From Enterococcus italicus DSM 15952 (GTDB lineage Bacteria; Bacillota; Bacilli; Lactobacillales; Enterococcaceae), in contig NZ_GL622241.1 of NCBI RefSeq assembly GCF_000185365.1, positions 1,671,160-1,735,159 of the forward strand: a stretch of DNA of 64,000 bases, written 5' to 3'. The position numbers were made by a program, and so were the translations under genes. Positions 39,729 to 49,155 of the stretch are shown in pieces (position 1 is the stretch's first letter; every line of letters begins with the position of its first letter). The notes under the pieces were generated by a model. The model was not told the DNA's origin. It searched no databases and was given only the letters and a program-made list of their open reading frames with translations.

Positions 39729-40484
39729 TTATTTTACAGCATCTAATAATGCTAAGAATGAATCAGCTTCCAAGCTTGCGCCACCAACTAATGCGCCATC
39801 AACATTTTCTTTTGCCATGTATTCAGCGATATTTTCTGGTTTTACTGAACCACCGTATTGGATACGGACTTTAGATGCTACGTCATTGCCGTATAATTTT
39901 TCTACAGTCGAACGTACCACACCACATATTGTATCTGCAATCGTTGCATCAGCAGATTTACCAGTTCCAATAGCCCAGATTGGTTCATACGCAATCACCA
40001 TGCTGCTTACTTGTTCAGCAGATAAATCAGCTAAGCCAGCTGTAATTTGTCCTTCGATCCATTCAGCTGTTTTTTCAGCTTCATATGTTTCAAGAGATTC
40101 ACCACAACATAGGATTGGTAACATACCGTTTGCAAAAATTGCTTTGGCTTTTTTGTTGATTTCTTCATCTGTTTCGTGGAAGTATTCACGACGTTCAGAA
40201 TGGCCAATAATTACATATTGAACACCAAGGTCTGCTAAAGCTGCTGGTGAAATTTCACCAGTGAACGCACCAGCATTTTCCCAGTAGCAGTTTTGAGCAG
40301 CAACTTTTAAATCAGTTCCTTTAGACTCAGATACCAAAGTTTCTAAAAATAATGCTGGTGAACCAACAACTGAATCTACCTTGTCGTTGCTAGGGATTTT
40401 TGTTGCTACTGCTTGAGCAAAAGCTTTTGCTTCAGAAGCAGTTTTGTTCATTTTCCAGTTTCCTGCGATAATTGGTTTACGCAT
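39729..40484 (-). CDS. tpiA: Triosephosphate isomerase
   Basis: 251-residue TIM barrel. N-terminal GNWKMNK (catalytic Lys), catalytic His in IIGHSERRE (about 95), catalytic Glu in [12 protein letters not shown] (about 168, flexible loop follows), and [11 protein letters not shown] at 40484 has AGGAG; an upstream in-frame codon at 40514 is rejected. It lies 48 bases after pgk. Confidence 0.98.
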   Translation of the reverse strand: MRKPIIAGNWKMNKTASEAKAFAQAVATKIPSNDKVDSVVGSPALFLETLVSESKGTDLKVAAQNCYWENAGAFTGEISPAALADLGVQYVIIGHSERREYFHETDEEINKKAKAIFANGMLPILCCGESLETYEAEKTAEWIEGQITAGLADLSAEQVSSMVIAYEPIWAIGTGKSADATIADTICGVVRSTVEKLYGNDVASKVRIQYGGSVKPENIAEYMAKENVDGALVGGASLEADSFLALLDAVK

Positions 40485-40532
40485 GTTTGACACTCCTCTA
40501 TAAAAAACATTCACTATATTTACTAATTTAGA

Positions 40533-41723
40533 TTATTTATCGTTAATAGCAGCTAATCCTGGTAAAGTCTTGCCTTCTAATAATTCAAGACTCGCACCAC
40601 CACCAGTAGAGATGTGGGTAAATTTGTCAGCAAAGCCTAATTGTTCAGCTGCAGCAGCAGAATCGCCACCACCAATAATTGTGATTGCATCTGGTAATTC
40701 AGCAATTGCTTTACATACACCAATAGTCCCTTTAGCAAAGTTAGACAGTTCGAATACGCCCATTGGACCATTCCATACAACTGATTTTGCGCCTTGCAAT
40801 TCTTTTGTAAATAGTTCAACGGTTTTTGGACCGATATCTAGACCTTCTAAGTCATCAGGAACATTTTTTTCATGAATTTCTGTGTGAGCATCGTTGCTAA
40901 AGTCATCTGCACAAACAGTATCGATTGGTAAGATAATTTTGCCATCTGCTTTTTCTAATAAGCTTTTAGCTAAGTCTACTTTATCTAATTCACAAATAGA
41001 TTTACCTACTGAATGGCCTAATGCCTTGTAGAATGTGTAAGTCATTCCACCACCAATAAGAATTTTATCAGCTTTATCGATTAAGTTTTCGATTACACCA
41101 ATTTTATCTGATACTTTTGCTCCACCTAAGATAGCCACCATCGGACGTTTTGGATTTTCAACTAATCCACCAACAAAGTTGATTTCTTTTTCCATTAAGA
41201 ATCCAGCAACAGTCGGAATACCAGTAGAAGCAATACCAACATTAGAGGCGTGTGCACGGTGAGCTGTACCAAATGCATCATTTACAAATACATCGCCTAA
41301 AGAAGCCCAGTATTTGCCTAATTCTGGATCATTTTTGCTTTCTTTTTTGCCGTCGATGTCTTCAAAACGAGTGTTTTCAAATAAAACAACATCTCCGTCT
41401 TTCATCCCAGCGATTGCAGCTTCTAATTTTTCACCACGTGTTTCTGGCACAAATGTTACTTCTTTGCCTAATAATTCACTTAAACGTTTAGCAACTGGTG
41501 CCAATGATTTTCCAGCTTTATCTTCTTCTGTTTTTACACGACCCAGGTGAGAGAACAAGATTGCTTTACCATCATGATCTAATACATACTTAATTGTAGG
41601 TAGTGCTGCTTTAATTCTTGTATCGTCAGTAATTACTCCGTCTTTCAATGGAACATTGAAATCCACACGTACCAATACTTTTTTGTCTTTTAAGTCAAGA
41701 TCTTCAATAGTCATCTTTGCCAT
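40533..41723 (-). CDS. pgk: Phosphoglycerate kinase
   Basis: 396-residue glycolytic kinase making ATP from 1,3-bisphosphoglycerate. Two-lobed: [10 protein letters not shown] and SHLGRVK in the N-lobe; [19 protein letters not shown] and [13 protein letters not shown] in the C-lobe. Lies after gap, separated by an attenuating terminator. A TATAAT at 41742-41747 is too close to the start to be a convincing own promoter. Confidence 0.98.
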   Translation of the reverse strand: MAKMTIEDLDLKDKKVLVRVDFNVPLKDGVITDDTRIKAALPTIKYVLDHDGKAILFSHLGRVKTEEDKAGKSLAPVAKRLSELLGKEVTFVPETRGEKLEAAIAGMKDGDVVLFENTRFEDIDGKKESKNDPELGKYWASLGDVFVNDAFGTAHRAHASNVGIASTGIPTVAGFLMEKEINFVGGLVENPKRPMVAILGGAKVSDKIGVIENLIDKADKILIGGGMTYTFYKALGHSVGKSICELDKVDLAKSLLEKADGKIILPIDTVCADDFSNDAHTEIHEKNVPDDLEGLDIGPKTVELFTKELQGAKSVVWNGPMGVFELSNFAKGTIGVCKAIAELPDAITIIGGGDSAAAAEQLGFADKFTHISTGGGASLELLEGKTLPGLAAINDK

Positions 41724-41762
41724 TGAATATACCTCCTAGCTATTATACAACAGTTATTTTCT

Positions 41763-41797
41763 AAAAAAAAAGCGGAGAAGCGCGCTGCTCCCCCGCT
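41763..41797 (-). terminator. Terminator between gap and pgk
   Basis: GC-rich hairpin: AGCGGAGAAGC (41771-41781) with GCTCCCCCGCT (about 41787-41797), then a nine-base T-run on the minus strand. Partial read-through would give more gap than pgk-tpiA transcript. Confidence 0.8.
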
Positions 41798-41833
41798 CAT
41801 ACAATGCAAAATTAGATTTTATGACTACAAATC

Positions 41834-42835
41834 TTATAATTTAGCGAAGTATTCTAAAGTACGAACTAATTGTGAAGTGTAAGACATTTCATTGTCATAC
41901 CAAGCAACTGTTTTAACCAATTGTTTGTCGCCAACTGTCATAACACGAGTTTGTGTTGCATCGAATAAAGAACCAAAGTTGATTCCAACAATATCAGATG
42001 AAACGATTTCGTCAGTTGTGTAACCAAATGATTCGTTAGATGCTTTTTCCATTGCAGCATTTACTTCGTCAACAGTTACTTGTTTTTCTAATACAGTAAC
42101 TAATTCAGTTAATGAACCAGTTGGAACAGGAACACGTTGTGCAGCTCCATCTAATTTGCCGTTCAATTCAGGGATTACTAAACCGATTGCTTTAGCCGCA
42201 CCTGTTGAGTTAGGAACGATGTTTGCAGCAGCAGCACGCGCACGACGGAAGTCGCCTTTAGGGTGTGGTCCGTCTAAAGTCATTTGGTCACCTGTGTAAG
42301 CATGGATAGTTGTCATTAATCCTTCAACAACACCAAAATCGTCATTTAAAGTTTTAGCCATTGGAGCTAAACAGTTAGTAGTACATGAAGCACCAGAGAT
42401 TACTGTTTCGTCTCCAGTTAATGTTTCATGGTTTACGTTGTAAACGATTGTTGGTACATCGTTACCACCAGGAGCAGAGATAACTACACGTTTCGCACCA
42501 GCTTTTAAGTGTAATTCTGCTTTTTCTTTAGAAGTGAAGAATCCAGTACATTCTAAAACGATATCAACACCTAATTCACCCCAAGGTAATTCTTCAGGGT
42601 TACGGTTAGCTAATACTTTAACTTCTTTTCCGTTAACATTGAAAGATCCTTCGTGAACTTCAACTGTACCATTGAAACGGCCTTGTGTTGTATCATATTT
42701 TAACAAGTGAGCTAACATTTTAGCATCTGTTAAGTCATTGATAGCAACTACTTCGATTCCTTCTACATCTTGGATACGACGAAATGCTAAACGTCCAATA
42801 CGTCCAAATCCATTAATACCTACTTTAACTGTCAT
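41834..42835 (-). CDS. gap: Glyceraldehyde-3-phosphate dehydrogenase
   Basis: 333-residue NAD-dependent glycolytic GAPDH. Rossmann start [15 protein letters not shown], catalytic Cys in [12 protein letters not shown] (about 151), catalytic His in [10 protein letters not shown]. Asp in AINDLTD favours NAD over NADP. Follows cggR by 39 bases; the gap contains the ribosome site and a small ATGA/TCAT hairpin. Confidence 0.98.
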   Translation of the reverse strand: MTVKVGINGFGRIGRLAFRRIQDVEGIEVVAINDLTDAKMLAHLLKYDTTQGRFNGTVEVHEGSFNVNGKEVKVLANRNPEELPWGELGVDIVLECTGFFTSKEKAELHLKAGAKRVVISAPGGNDVPTIVYNVNHETLTGDETVISGASCTTNCLAPMAKTLNDDFGVVEGLMTTIHAYTGDQMTLDGPHPKGDFRRARAAAANIVPNSTGAAKAIGLVIPELNGKLDGAAQRVPVPTGSLTELVTVLEKQVTVDEVNAAMEKASNESFGYTTDEIVSSDIVGINFGSLFDATQTRVMTVGDKQLVKTVAWYDNEMSYTSQLVRTLEYFAKL

Positions 42836-42874
42836 TTAAGATTTCCTCCTTATGAAAATCATAAAAATTTTATT

Positions 42875-43918
42875 TTAAAGGGTTACCCCTTTTAAAATCT
42901 CATTAGCAGCAGCTTCATCAGTGATGAGCCACGTTTGTTTTGGTGCATTTTGCATGTAAGCTCGAATTGCTTTGGCCTTTCCTCGTCCACCTGCAACTGC
43001 AAATACATAGGGAATATGTTGAATATCTTTCAATTGTAACCCAATTCGAGGGATTTTATAAATAATCTCTCCTTGTTCATTGAAAAAATACCCAAATGAC
43101 TCAGCAACCGCATGCTTTTGTTTTAGCATTAAAATATCGGTCTCTGGCATTTTCCTTCTTGCTGCCATGTGCAGTGCTCGTCCAATCCCGTGAATCACAC
43201 AATTTGCCTGTCCAATCAAATTTAATACTTCTTTAATCGAAGGCTCTTGTAGTAGTGAATCATATGTTGTGGAGCTCAATTGTTCTGGAACGAACAACGA
43301 ACGATAATCACCATGCGATTTCATCGCCATTACGGCGCTGACTGAATTGGCTTGTACATTTACAGATTCCCCAATTCCTCCGCGAGCTGGTACAAATAAA
43401 TTGTGTCGGCGATCAGTTTCCAAACTTCTCAATTCTTCCGCAGCCATCGCCATGGTTGTACCACCCATTACAGCAATGATATTGCTTTTTTCTGGAAGCT
43501 TTGCATCAAGTGCTTCATTAAGCAATCTTCCAAATGAACTGATCACTTTTCTTTGTTGGTCAGAATCTCCATCAGCAATTAAACATTTGTCAATACCAAA
43601 ATAGCTTGCCAATTGCTTTTCTAGCTGTCTCATCCCAAAAAGACGATCTACTAGTGAACCCAACTGGGAATATAACTGCTCCCCTTTTTTGGTGAGTAAC
43701 ATCCCACTTTTTGATGAAGAAATCAGATTTAAGTTTTTCAACCCATCTGTTTCAGTTCTCAAAACTCGTTCAGTCAAGCCAAGACTTTCTGATAAGCTTC
43801 TACGTCCTACCGGTTGCATCCAGTAAATATGCTGGAGAATACGATATCGTTCTTGTAAAACGGTCAAGATATCCGGAACGATTTCCTCTAACACTTTAAA
43901 ATCATCTTGCTTTTGCAT
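42875..43918 (-). CDS. cggR: Central glycolytic genes regulator CggR
   Basis: 347-residue SorC/DeoR-type repressor. N-terminal helix-turn-helix (about 20-75; GRRSLSESLGLTERVLRTE). Sugar-binding domain with IAVMGGTTMAMAAEEL, FVPARGGIGESVNVQANSVSA and VAGGRGKAKAI phosphate-binding loops; in Bacillus the inducer is fructose-1,6-bisphosphate. ATG at 43918 has GGAGGT; the longer frame to 43951 runs into the operator. It represses its own operon. Confidence 0.95.
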   Translation of the reverse strand: MQKQDDFKVLEEIVPDILTVLQERYRILQHIYWMQPVGRRSLSESLGLTERVLRTETDGLKNLNLISSSKSGMLLTKKGEQLYSQLGSLVDRLFGMRQLEKQLASYFGIDKCLIADGDSDQQRKVISSFGRLLNEALDAKLPEKSNIIAVMGGTTMAMAAEELRSLETDRRHNLFVPARGGIGESVNVQANSVSAVMAMKSHGDYRSLFVPEQLSSTTYDSLLQEPSIKEVLNLIGQANCVIHGIGRALHMAARRKMPETDILMLKQKHAVAESFGYFFNEQGEIIYKIPRIGLQLKDIQHIPYVFAVAGGRGKAKAIRAYMQNAPKQTWLITDEAAANEILKGVTL

Positions 43919-43932
43919 AAAAACCTCCGGCG

Positions 43933-43968
43933 GACAAAAAACGTCCAACATAGACTTAATACGACCCG
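43933..43968 (-). promoter_or_regulatory. CggR operator
   Basis: Minus strand reads CGGGTC-N6-AGTC-N4-TTGGAC-N6-TGTC, the same spacing as the Bacillus subtilis operator CGGGAC-N6-TGTC-N4-CGGGAC-N6-TGTC, with four base differences. It lies in the leader between the promoter and cggR. Confidence 0.8.
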
Positions 43969-44015
43969 TTGAGGATAAAAATTTTTGAAGAGCATCTAAT
44001 AACTCTTACAAATGA

Positions 44016-44044
44016 ATGATAGCACGATTTGAATTATGATGCAA
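44016..44044 (-). promoter_or_regulatory. Promoter of the cggR-gap-pgk-tpiA operon
   Basis: Minus strand: -35 TTGCAT (44039-44044), 17-base spacer, -10 TATCAT (44016-44021). It gives a leader of about 90 bases that contains the CggR operator. Confidence 0.75.
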
Positions 44045-44100
44045 CCATTAGCTGTTCAACATTTTAATGAATAAGAAATCTTAACACTTTATTCATAAGG

Positions 44101-44142
44101 AAACACTTCATAATCGCTCTACATAGCGGTTATGAAGTGTTT
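44101..44142. terminator. Bidirectional-type terminator after rpoN
   Basis: 18-base stem AAACACTTCATAATCGCT (44101-44118) and AGCGGTTATGAAGTGTTT (44125-44142), one wobble. Eight bases past the rpoN stop. The minus-strand T-run is weak. Confidence 0.7.
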
Positions 44143-44149
44143 AAAAATT

Positions 44150-45469
44150 TTAATCAAATCGTTTTCTTTTAGAGGAGCCTAAAATACCTAATTCTTCACG
44201 ATACTTCGCAACCGTCCTCCTAGAAAGATTGATTCCTACACTCTTCATTAGCTCTACTACCTTTTGATCAGATAGTGGCTTCCTTTTATCCTCATTACGA
44301 ATAAACTGAACAAGATGCTCTTTTGCTTGTTGTGTAGATATCGCTTCACCACTTTCACTTGCAAGTTTTGCGACAAAAAAATGCTTTAATTCAAAAATAC
44401 CAAAACTTGTTTCAAGATATTTATGATTTACTGACCGACTCACAGTTGATTCGTGAATCGCTAACTCATCAGCAATTTCTTTTAGGGTTAGTGGCCTCAA
44501 CGGATGTGTTTCTTCTAAGAAAAAAGCCTTTTGATGACGTACAATACATTCTCCAACACGCAAAATTGTATTGCCTCTTTGATCAATTGTTTTTTTCAGC
44601 CATTCGTAGTTTTGTTTTTTTTCTTTTAAAAATTTTTTGACATCCAGATCCGTCGTCTCCTTGAATTGATCAAAATACTCTTCATTTAACTTTAATGGTG
44701 GCTGAATGGAGCGCGTAGATTTTAACACAATCTCATTTCCCACGATATCGACTTTTAAATCGGGAATAATGTATAATCCCTCGTCCTTTTGAAAGAATCC
44801 TCCTGGCGCTGGTGATAAAGTCTGAATATAGTCAAAAACCTTTTGGACATCTTCTAGCGTTACCTCCAACTGCTTACTAATCTCAAGCCATTTTCTTTCA
44901 ACTAATTGATCAAAATAGCTTTCAAGAATTATATAAGCAATGGACGGTGCATAGTTATCTCGCTCTGTTTGAAGCATGAGACATTCTTGTAAATTTCTCG
45001 CACCTACTCCGGCTGGATCCAGTTGTTGAATTAAAGTCAACGCATCCAACAATTCAATATAGCTTTTTTGAAGTTCATCACTAATGTCATGCAAAGATGT
45101 TCGTAAAAATCCATCATTGTCCAAATAGCTGATTAATGTTATGACTAGTTTTCTCAATGGTGTGTCGCGGTAATTCAAATGAACTTGTGCTAACAAATAT
45201 TCAAAAAAAGAATGGTGCGTATCGGCTATTTGACCAAAATTTGTCTCTACCGGTGTTGAGGTGTTTCCCAATGTATTTTTTCGGGCTAATCCATTGTAGT
45301 ATTGGCTATTTAATTCAATTAATGGGTTTTCAAGAGTTTGCTGATTAATAAATTCAAAAAGTTCTTCACCACTAAATTGCAAAACTTTAAGTGACTGCTG
45401 TAACTGCTGTGTCAGCGCTAGTTGTTGCACCTGGCGTTGCTTCTGGGAAAGTTGCTGTTCAAATTTCAT
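44150..45469 (-). CDS. rpoN: RNA polymerase sigma-54 factor
   Basis: 439 residues. Region I is Gln/Leu-rich (about 1-50; ALTQQLQQSLKVLQFSGEEL) and interacts with activators. The core-binding region is central, a helix-turn-helix lies near 320-345 (KEIADELAIHESTVSRSVNHKYLET), and the RpoN box SRRTVAKYREELGI is near the C-terminus (consensus ARRTVAKYRE). In enterococci it drives PTS operons with LevR-type activators, none of which are in this window. Confidence 0.96.
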   Translation of the reverse strand: MKFEQQLSQKQRQVQQLALTQQLQQSLKVLQFSGEELFEFINQQTLENPLIELNSQYYNGLARKNTLGNTSTPVETNFGQIADTHHSFFEYLLAQVHLNYRDTPLRKLVITLISYLDNDGFLRTSLHDISDELQKSYIELLDALTLIQQLDPAGVGARNLQECLMLQTERDNYAPSIAYIILESYFDQLVERKWLEISKQLEVTLEDVQKVFDYIQTLSPAPGGFFQKDEGLYIIPDLKVDIVGNEIVLKSTRSIQPPLKLNEEYFDQFKETTDLDVKKFLKEKKQNYEWLKKTIDQRGNTILRVGECIVRHQKAFFLEETHPLRPLTLKEIADELAIHESTVSRSVNHKYLETSFGIFELKHFFVAKLASESGEAISTQQAKEHLVQFIRNEDKRKPLSDQKVVELMKSVGINLSRRTVAKYREELGILGSSKRKRFD

Positions 45470-45479
45470 GTTTACCCCC

Positions 45480-45507
45480 TTGTTTTTTTCAAAATATTCG
45501 TTATACT
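45480..45507 (+). promoter_or_regulatory. Promoter of tRNA-Arg
   Basis: -35 TTGTTT (45480-45485), 16-base spacer, -10 TATACT (45502-45507), 12 bases before the mature tRNA. Confidence 0.65.
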
Positions 45508-45519
45508 AATTAAGTGCTT

Positions 45520-45591
45520 GCACCCTTAGTGTAGTGGATATCACACAAGATTCCGGTTCTTGAGACAGGGGTTCGATTCCCTTAGGGTGCG
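45520..45591 (+). tRNA. tRNA-Arg (anticodon CCG)
   Basis: Cloverleaf with acceptor GCACCCT/AGGGTGC, D-loop TAGTGTAGTGGATATCACA, anticodon loop ATTCCGGTT (CCG), and T-arm GGGTTCGATTCCC. No encoded CCA. It stands alone between divergently read rpoN and rpoE and shares the terminator at 45662-45699. Confidence 0.95.
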
Positions 45592-45661
45592 TAGTTTCAT
45601 CTGTAATAGCATACAACAGATTGTTCTAGAACTCAATCTGGATTGGCTAATGATTTTCGAT

Positions 45662-45699
45662 AAAAAAACACCCGGCTCAAATTGAGCTGGGTGTTTTTT
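45662..45699. terminator. Bidirectional terminator (tRNA-Arg and rpoE)
   Basis: Stem ACACCCGGCTCAA (45668-45680) with TTGAGCTGGGTGT (45682-45694), A-run before and T-run after. It serves rpoE on the minus strand and the tRNA on the plus strand. Confidence 0.85.
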
Positions 45700-45706
45700 G
45701 TTTAGA

Positions 45707-46309
45707 CTATTCTTCATCGTCTTTGTAAAGTTCTTCGTCGTCTTCATCGTCTTCGATAATTGTTAAGTCTTCTTCGATATTTTCAGGAACTTGTTCTTCA
45801 TCGTCTTCTGATGCGTCTGCTCCAATTTCTTGTAAATCAGAGTTGTATGCCGAAATTTCTTCATCGTCATCATCATCATCTTCAAATAAATCATCCTCGT
45901 CATCTGACAAATCTGCATCTTCTGGATCATCATCATTGTAATCGATTGCGTCATCATCACCATTAATAAAGGCGTTGACTTTCTTGCGCTTTCTACGACG
46001 TGGCGCATCTTCATCATCTTCATCTAAGCCATGGTTTAATTCTTCATCAATTGAATCAATTGCATACCAAGATCTTAGTCCCCAACGGTTGTCGCCTAAA
46101 GAAATGAAACTTCCATCAATATTCAAATCTGTATAAAACTGAGCCAAAGAATCACGAATTTCACCATCCGATTTTCCAAGGTAGTTTTGAATCTGATTGA
46201 CTAAATCAGAAAAGTCCATCACATCACCACGTTGTTCTAAAATCGCATGCGCCACTTCTATCATGGATAATTCGCTCTTATCTTTGCCTTCAAATACATT
46301 AATTTCCAA
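45707..46309 (-). CDS. rpoE: DNA-directed RNA polymerase delta subunit
   Basis: 200 residues. N-terminal HARE-HTH domain (about 1-90; [35 protein letters not shown]). The C-terminal half (about 95-200) is almost entirely Asp/Glu, after a short basic RRRKRKK patch, and is disordered. Delta recycles RNA polymerase and raises promoter selectivity. The start is probably TTG at 46309 ([14 protein letters not shown]), nine bases after AAAGGAC; GTG at 46318 is too near that site. The acid tail comes from GAT/GAA repeats that create long shadow frames. Confidence 0.94.
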   Translation of the reverse strand: MEINVFEGKDKSELSMIEVAHAILEQRGDVMDFSDLVNQIQNYLGKSDGEIRDSLAQFYTDLNIDGSFISLGDNRWGLRSWYAIDSIDEELNHGLDEDDEDAPRRRKRKKVNAFINGDDDAIDYNDDDPEDADLSDDEDDLFEDDDDDDEEISAYNSDLQEIGADASEDDEEQVPENIEEDLTIIEDDEDDEELYKDDEE

Positions 46310-46340
46310 TCGGGACACGTCCTTTCAAAGTCTACGTCTA

Positions 46341-46369
46341 ATCATACAAAAACCGAGGCAAAAAAGCAA
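46341..46369 (-). promoter_or_regulatory. Promoter of rpoE
   Basis: Minus strand: -35 TTGCTT (46364-46369), 17-base spacer, -10 TATGAT (46341-46346). Confidence 0.7.
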
Positions 46370-46393
46370 TTTTTTCTTTCATTATTTCAAAAA

Positions 46394-46831
46394 TTACACT
46401 GTAAATGTTAAGGAAAGTGAGTATTCTCCTATTTTTTGCTCAGCCATATATAAATCATACGAAAGCGAAACTGCTCCCGCGATGGGCTTATCTGTCAGGC
46501 TAACGTGCAAATTATGGGTATATGTACTAAAAAATAGCATACCAAATGGTGCTTTATATTGGCTTTCATTTCTTTCCTTATAAGTAAATTTCAAACGCAA
46601 ACGCATTTCACCCGCGCGAATTAATTGTATGCTGCCATCCGGAAGTATTTTAATTGTGACCGGAATTTCTTCGGTCGAATCCGTTGCTTCCTCTTTGTAA
46701 CGAATATATAATGTATCGCCAATTTTTACAATCTGGCCAGCCACATCAAAGACAAAGTCCTGACGTGTTCCTTCTTGTACTGTGACAGTCTCTAAATGGA
46801 TAGCAATTGGTAATGCTTGTGTTAAATCCAC
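46394..46831 (-). CDS. DUF1934 family protein (YwiB-like)
   Basis: 145-residue calycin-like beta-barrel protein of the DUF1934 family: IAIHLETVTVQ, TLYIRYKEE, RLRLKFTYKERNESQYKAPFGMLFFSTYTHNL and a final LSYDLYMAEQKIGEYSLSLTF. Function unknown; commonly near rpoE in Bacilli. Start is GTG at 46831, nine bases after AAAGGAGG. Confidence 0.82.
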   Translation of the reverse strand: MDLTQALPIAIHLETVTVQEGTRQDFVFDVAGQIVKIGDTLYIRYKEEATDSTEEIPVTIKILPDGSIQLIRAGEMRLRLKFTYKERNESQYKAPFGMLFFSTYTHNLHVSLTDKPIAGAVSLSYDLYMAEQKIGEYSLSLTFTV

Positions 46832-46860
46832 AAATGTTCCTCCTTTAACTTACTAGCTCC

Positions 46861-46889
46861 ATTGTTCATTTTTTTTGCTGTTTTGTCAA
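46861..46889 (-). promoter_or_regulatory. Promoter of the DUF1934 gene
   Basis: Minus strand: perfect -35 TTGACA (46884-46889), 17-base spacer, -10 AACAAT (46861-46866). Confidence 0.5.
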
Positions 46890-46977
46890 TTTATCTACAA
46901 TTTCAATCGGCTCCTTCCTTTTCACCCAAATTATCGTATATAATAAGTACAGAATACTTATGAGGAGAGATAATTAT

Positions 46978-47799
46978 ATGACTGTGTATCTTTTTGATCA
47001 AAGTGCTTCTCAGTCCATGACTTCTTTTTCACCCTTTGCCATCACTGATGTCTTTACGCAAGAGGCTGGTGAAACAAAAAATGCGTTTCTACATTTTTGG
47101 CAACTTGATCGTACGCTGATTCTAGGAATGAAAGACATGCGTGTCCCTTATTTGCAAAAAGGCTTACAATCTGTAATCCATTCAGGTTACCAGCCAATTG
47201 TTCGCAATGCTGGTGGGCTAGCCGTCATTGCTGATGAAGGCGTACTTAATATTTCATATATATTTCCAAAAAGTGAGCAACTTCGGCTGACAGATGAGGC
47301 ATACCAGGTGATGTATCAGCTCACGAAAGAAGCGTTACCTGAGTTAGTGATTGAAGCATTTGAAATTAGTGATTCTTATTGTCCAGGAACGTTTGATTTA
47401 TCTGTCAATGGCAAAAAAATAGCTGGCATTGCTCAGCGGCGTGTCAAAAATGGCATTGCAGTGATGATGTATTTAAGTGTCAATGGCGAGCAACAGCGTC
47501 GTGGTGAGCTTGTCCGAGCTTTCTACCAAAGTGGACTTCAAGAGCAGTTCGGCCAAGATGGTTATCCACCTGTCAATCCGGATAGTATGACAACTTTAAG
47601 CCAATTACTCAATACTGAGATGACTGTTGATCAAGTGAAAGGCCGTTTTGTCGCCTTGTTTGATGACCCTACAGTCATTTCATCGCTATCCGATTGGCTA
47701 GATCAGAGAGCGTCGGCAGACTTATATCGCACCAAAGAAAATAGTATGATTGATCGCAACGATCAAATAAAGGAGCTATTACATGACAACAGCCTATAA
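46978..47799 (+). CDS. Lipoate/octanoate transferase family protein (LipL-like)
   Basis: 273-residue BPL/LplA-fold protein. RNAGGLAVIADEGVLNISYIFP corresponds to the lipoyl-binding RRxxGGG-type loop, and YCPGTFDLSVNGKKIAGIAQRR carries the Cys and Lys typical of the LipL/LipM amidotransferases that move octanoyl or lipoyl groups between GcvH and E2 domains. A ligase role is less likely but not excluded. ATG at 46978 follows GAGGAGAGA. A TATAAT lies at 46939-46944. It overlaps the HD protein gene by 17 bases, as does the ywfL-ywfO neighbourhood in Bacillus. Confidence 0.8.
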   Translation: MTVYLFDQSASQSMTSFSPFAITDVFTQEAGETKNAFLHFWQLDRTLILGMKDMRVPYLQKGLQSVIHSGYQPIVRNAGGLAVIADEGVLNISYIFPKSEQLRLTDEAYQVMYQLTKEALPELVIEAFEISDSYCPGTFDLSVNGKKIAGIAQRRVKNGIAVMMYLSVNGEQQRRGELVRAFYQSGLQEQFGQDGYPPVNPDSMTTLSQLLNTEMTVDQVKGRFVALFDDPTVISSLSDWLDQRASADLYRTKENSMIDRNDQIKELLHDNSL

Positions 47800-49141
47800 G
47801 CAACAGATGCTTCCCATTGAGAAGGTGTTTCGTGATCCGGTTCATAATTATATTCATGTGCAACATCAAGTGATTTTGGATCTGATTAATTCTCGAGAAG
47901 TCCAACGCTTACGTAGAATCCATCAGCTTGGTACATCTTCATTTACCTTTCATGGAGCAGAGCACACTCGCTTCTCGCACTCTTTGGGTGTTTATGAAAT
48001 TGCGCGTAGAATTTGCGACATTTTCGAGCGAAATTTTTCAATCAAAAAAATGGGAGCAGCCGGTTGGGATGATTCTGAACGATTGGTAGTCTTGTGTGCT
48101 GCGCTCTTACATGACATTGGGCATGGGGCTTACTCTCATACCTTTGAACACATTTTTCAAACCAACCATGAAGCCATTACGGTAGATATCATTACCTCTC
48201 CTACTACGGAAGTGTACCAAATTTTGAACCGGGTAGAAGAAGGTTTTCCAGAAAAGGTAGCTAGCGTTATCACCAAACAATATCCAAATCCACAAGTAGT
48301 TCAAATGATCTCTAGTCAAATTGACGCCGATCGTATGGATTATTTATTGCGTGATGCCTACTTTACAGGTACGGAATATGGAACATTTGATATTACACGA
48401 ATTTTGCGCGTAGTCAGACCCTATAATGATGGCATCTGCTTCGCAATGAACGGGATGCACGCAGTGGAAGATTACATAGTGAGTCGCTACCAAATGTACG
48501 TGCAAGTATATTTCCATCCTAGCTCGCGCGGAATGGAAGTCGTCTTACAACATTTATTAAATCGTGCCAAAGAATTGTATCCAGAAAACCAAGAGTGGTT
48601 CGAACGTCATTCCGAATTAATCGTTCCCTTTTTAAATGACGAATTCAAATTAGAAGATTACGTCCGCTTAGATGATGGCGTCTTGAATACCTATTTCAAT
48701 CACTGGACCGATTCTTCTGATGCAATTTTAAGTGATTTGGCGAATCGATTCCTGAATCGAAAACCACTGAAATCAGCAAGTTTCCAGCCTGAGATTGATG
48801 AGCAGCTGATTCAACTTTTAAGAAAAGATGTCAAAAAAGTCGGCTACAATGACGAGTATTATACAGCTATTAATTCTAGTTTTGATTTGCCTTATGATTT
48901 TTACCGACCAAAATCAAACAAGCACCGTACTCAAATTGAGCTACAACAAAAAGATGGTAGCTTAGTAGAATTATCAAAAGTCAGTCCGCTTGTGGCTGCA
49001 CTAGCTGGCCAGACGCAAGGTGACAACCGTTTTTATTTCCCTAGAGAAATGATTCATAACCAGCAACAAACAAACTACAATTTATTCAGCGAAACCTATG
49101 AGTCATTTCTTTCTCATATTCATAACGGTCACTTGCAATAG
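47783..49141 (+). CDS. HD-domain phosphohydrolase (YwfO-like)
   Basis: 452-residue protein of the dGTPase-like HD superfamily. Metal-binding HD motif: HTRFSHSLGVYEIARRI (His) and LLHDIGHGAYSHTFEH (His-Asp), with a further Asp in SSQIDADRMDYLLRDAYFTG. Homologues hydrolyse dNTPs or pyrophosphorylated nucleotides; an Enterococcus faecalis homologue is a known dNTP-activated dNTPase. ATG at 47783 has AAAGGAG inside the preceding gene, so translation is coupled. Confidence 0.9.
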   Translation: MTTAYKQQMLPIEKVFRDPVHNYIHVQHQVILDLINSREVQRLRRIHQLGTSSFTFHGAEHTRFSHSLGVYEIARRICDIFERNFSIKKMGAAGWDDSERLVVLCAALLHDIGHGAYSHTFEHIFQTNHEAITVDIITSPTTEVYQILNRVEEGFPEKVASVITKQYPNPQVVQMISSQIDADRMDYLLRDAYFTGTEYGTFDITRILRVVRPYNDGICFAMNGMHAVEDYIVSRYQMYVQVYFHPSSRGMEVVLQHLLNRAKELYPENQEWFERHSELIVPFLNDEFKLEDYVRLDDGVLNTYFNHWTDSSDAILSDLANRFLNRKPLKSASFQPEIDEQLIQLLRKDVKKVGYNDEYYTAINSSFDLPYDFYRPKSNKHRTQIELQQKDGSLVELSKVSPLVAALAGQTQGDNRFYFPREMIHNQQQTNYNLFSETYESFLSHIHNGHLQ

Positions 49142-49155
49142 AAAGGAAAAGACAA

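Noticed and set aside
39691-40221. 176-codon plus-strand ORF opposite tpiA
   Set aside because: Mirror of the conserved tpiA frame; no homology pattern or ribosome site.
44150-45469. Sigma-54 promoters near rpoN
   Set aside because: I did not find a convincing TGGCAC-N5-TTGCA pair at suitable gene starts in the window.
45850-45960. Tandem trinucleotide repeats resembling an array
   Set aside because: They are codon repeats for Asp/Glu in rpoE; no spacers or repeat unit of CRISPR size.
45760-45966. His-rich plus-strand ORF opposite rpoE
   Set aside because: Shadow of the GAT/GAA acidic repeats of the delta factor read in antisense.
46197-46583. 128-codon plus-strand ORF across the rpoE-DUF1934 interval
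   Set aside because: Antisense to two recognised genes and crosses the rpoE promoter; no ribosome site.
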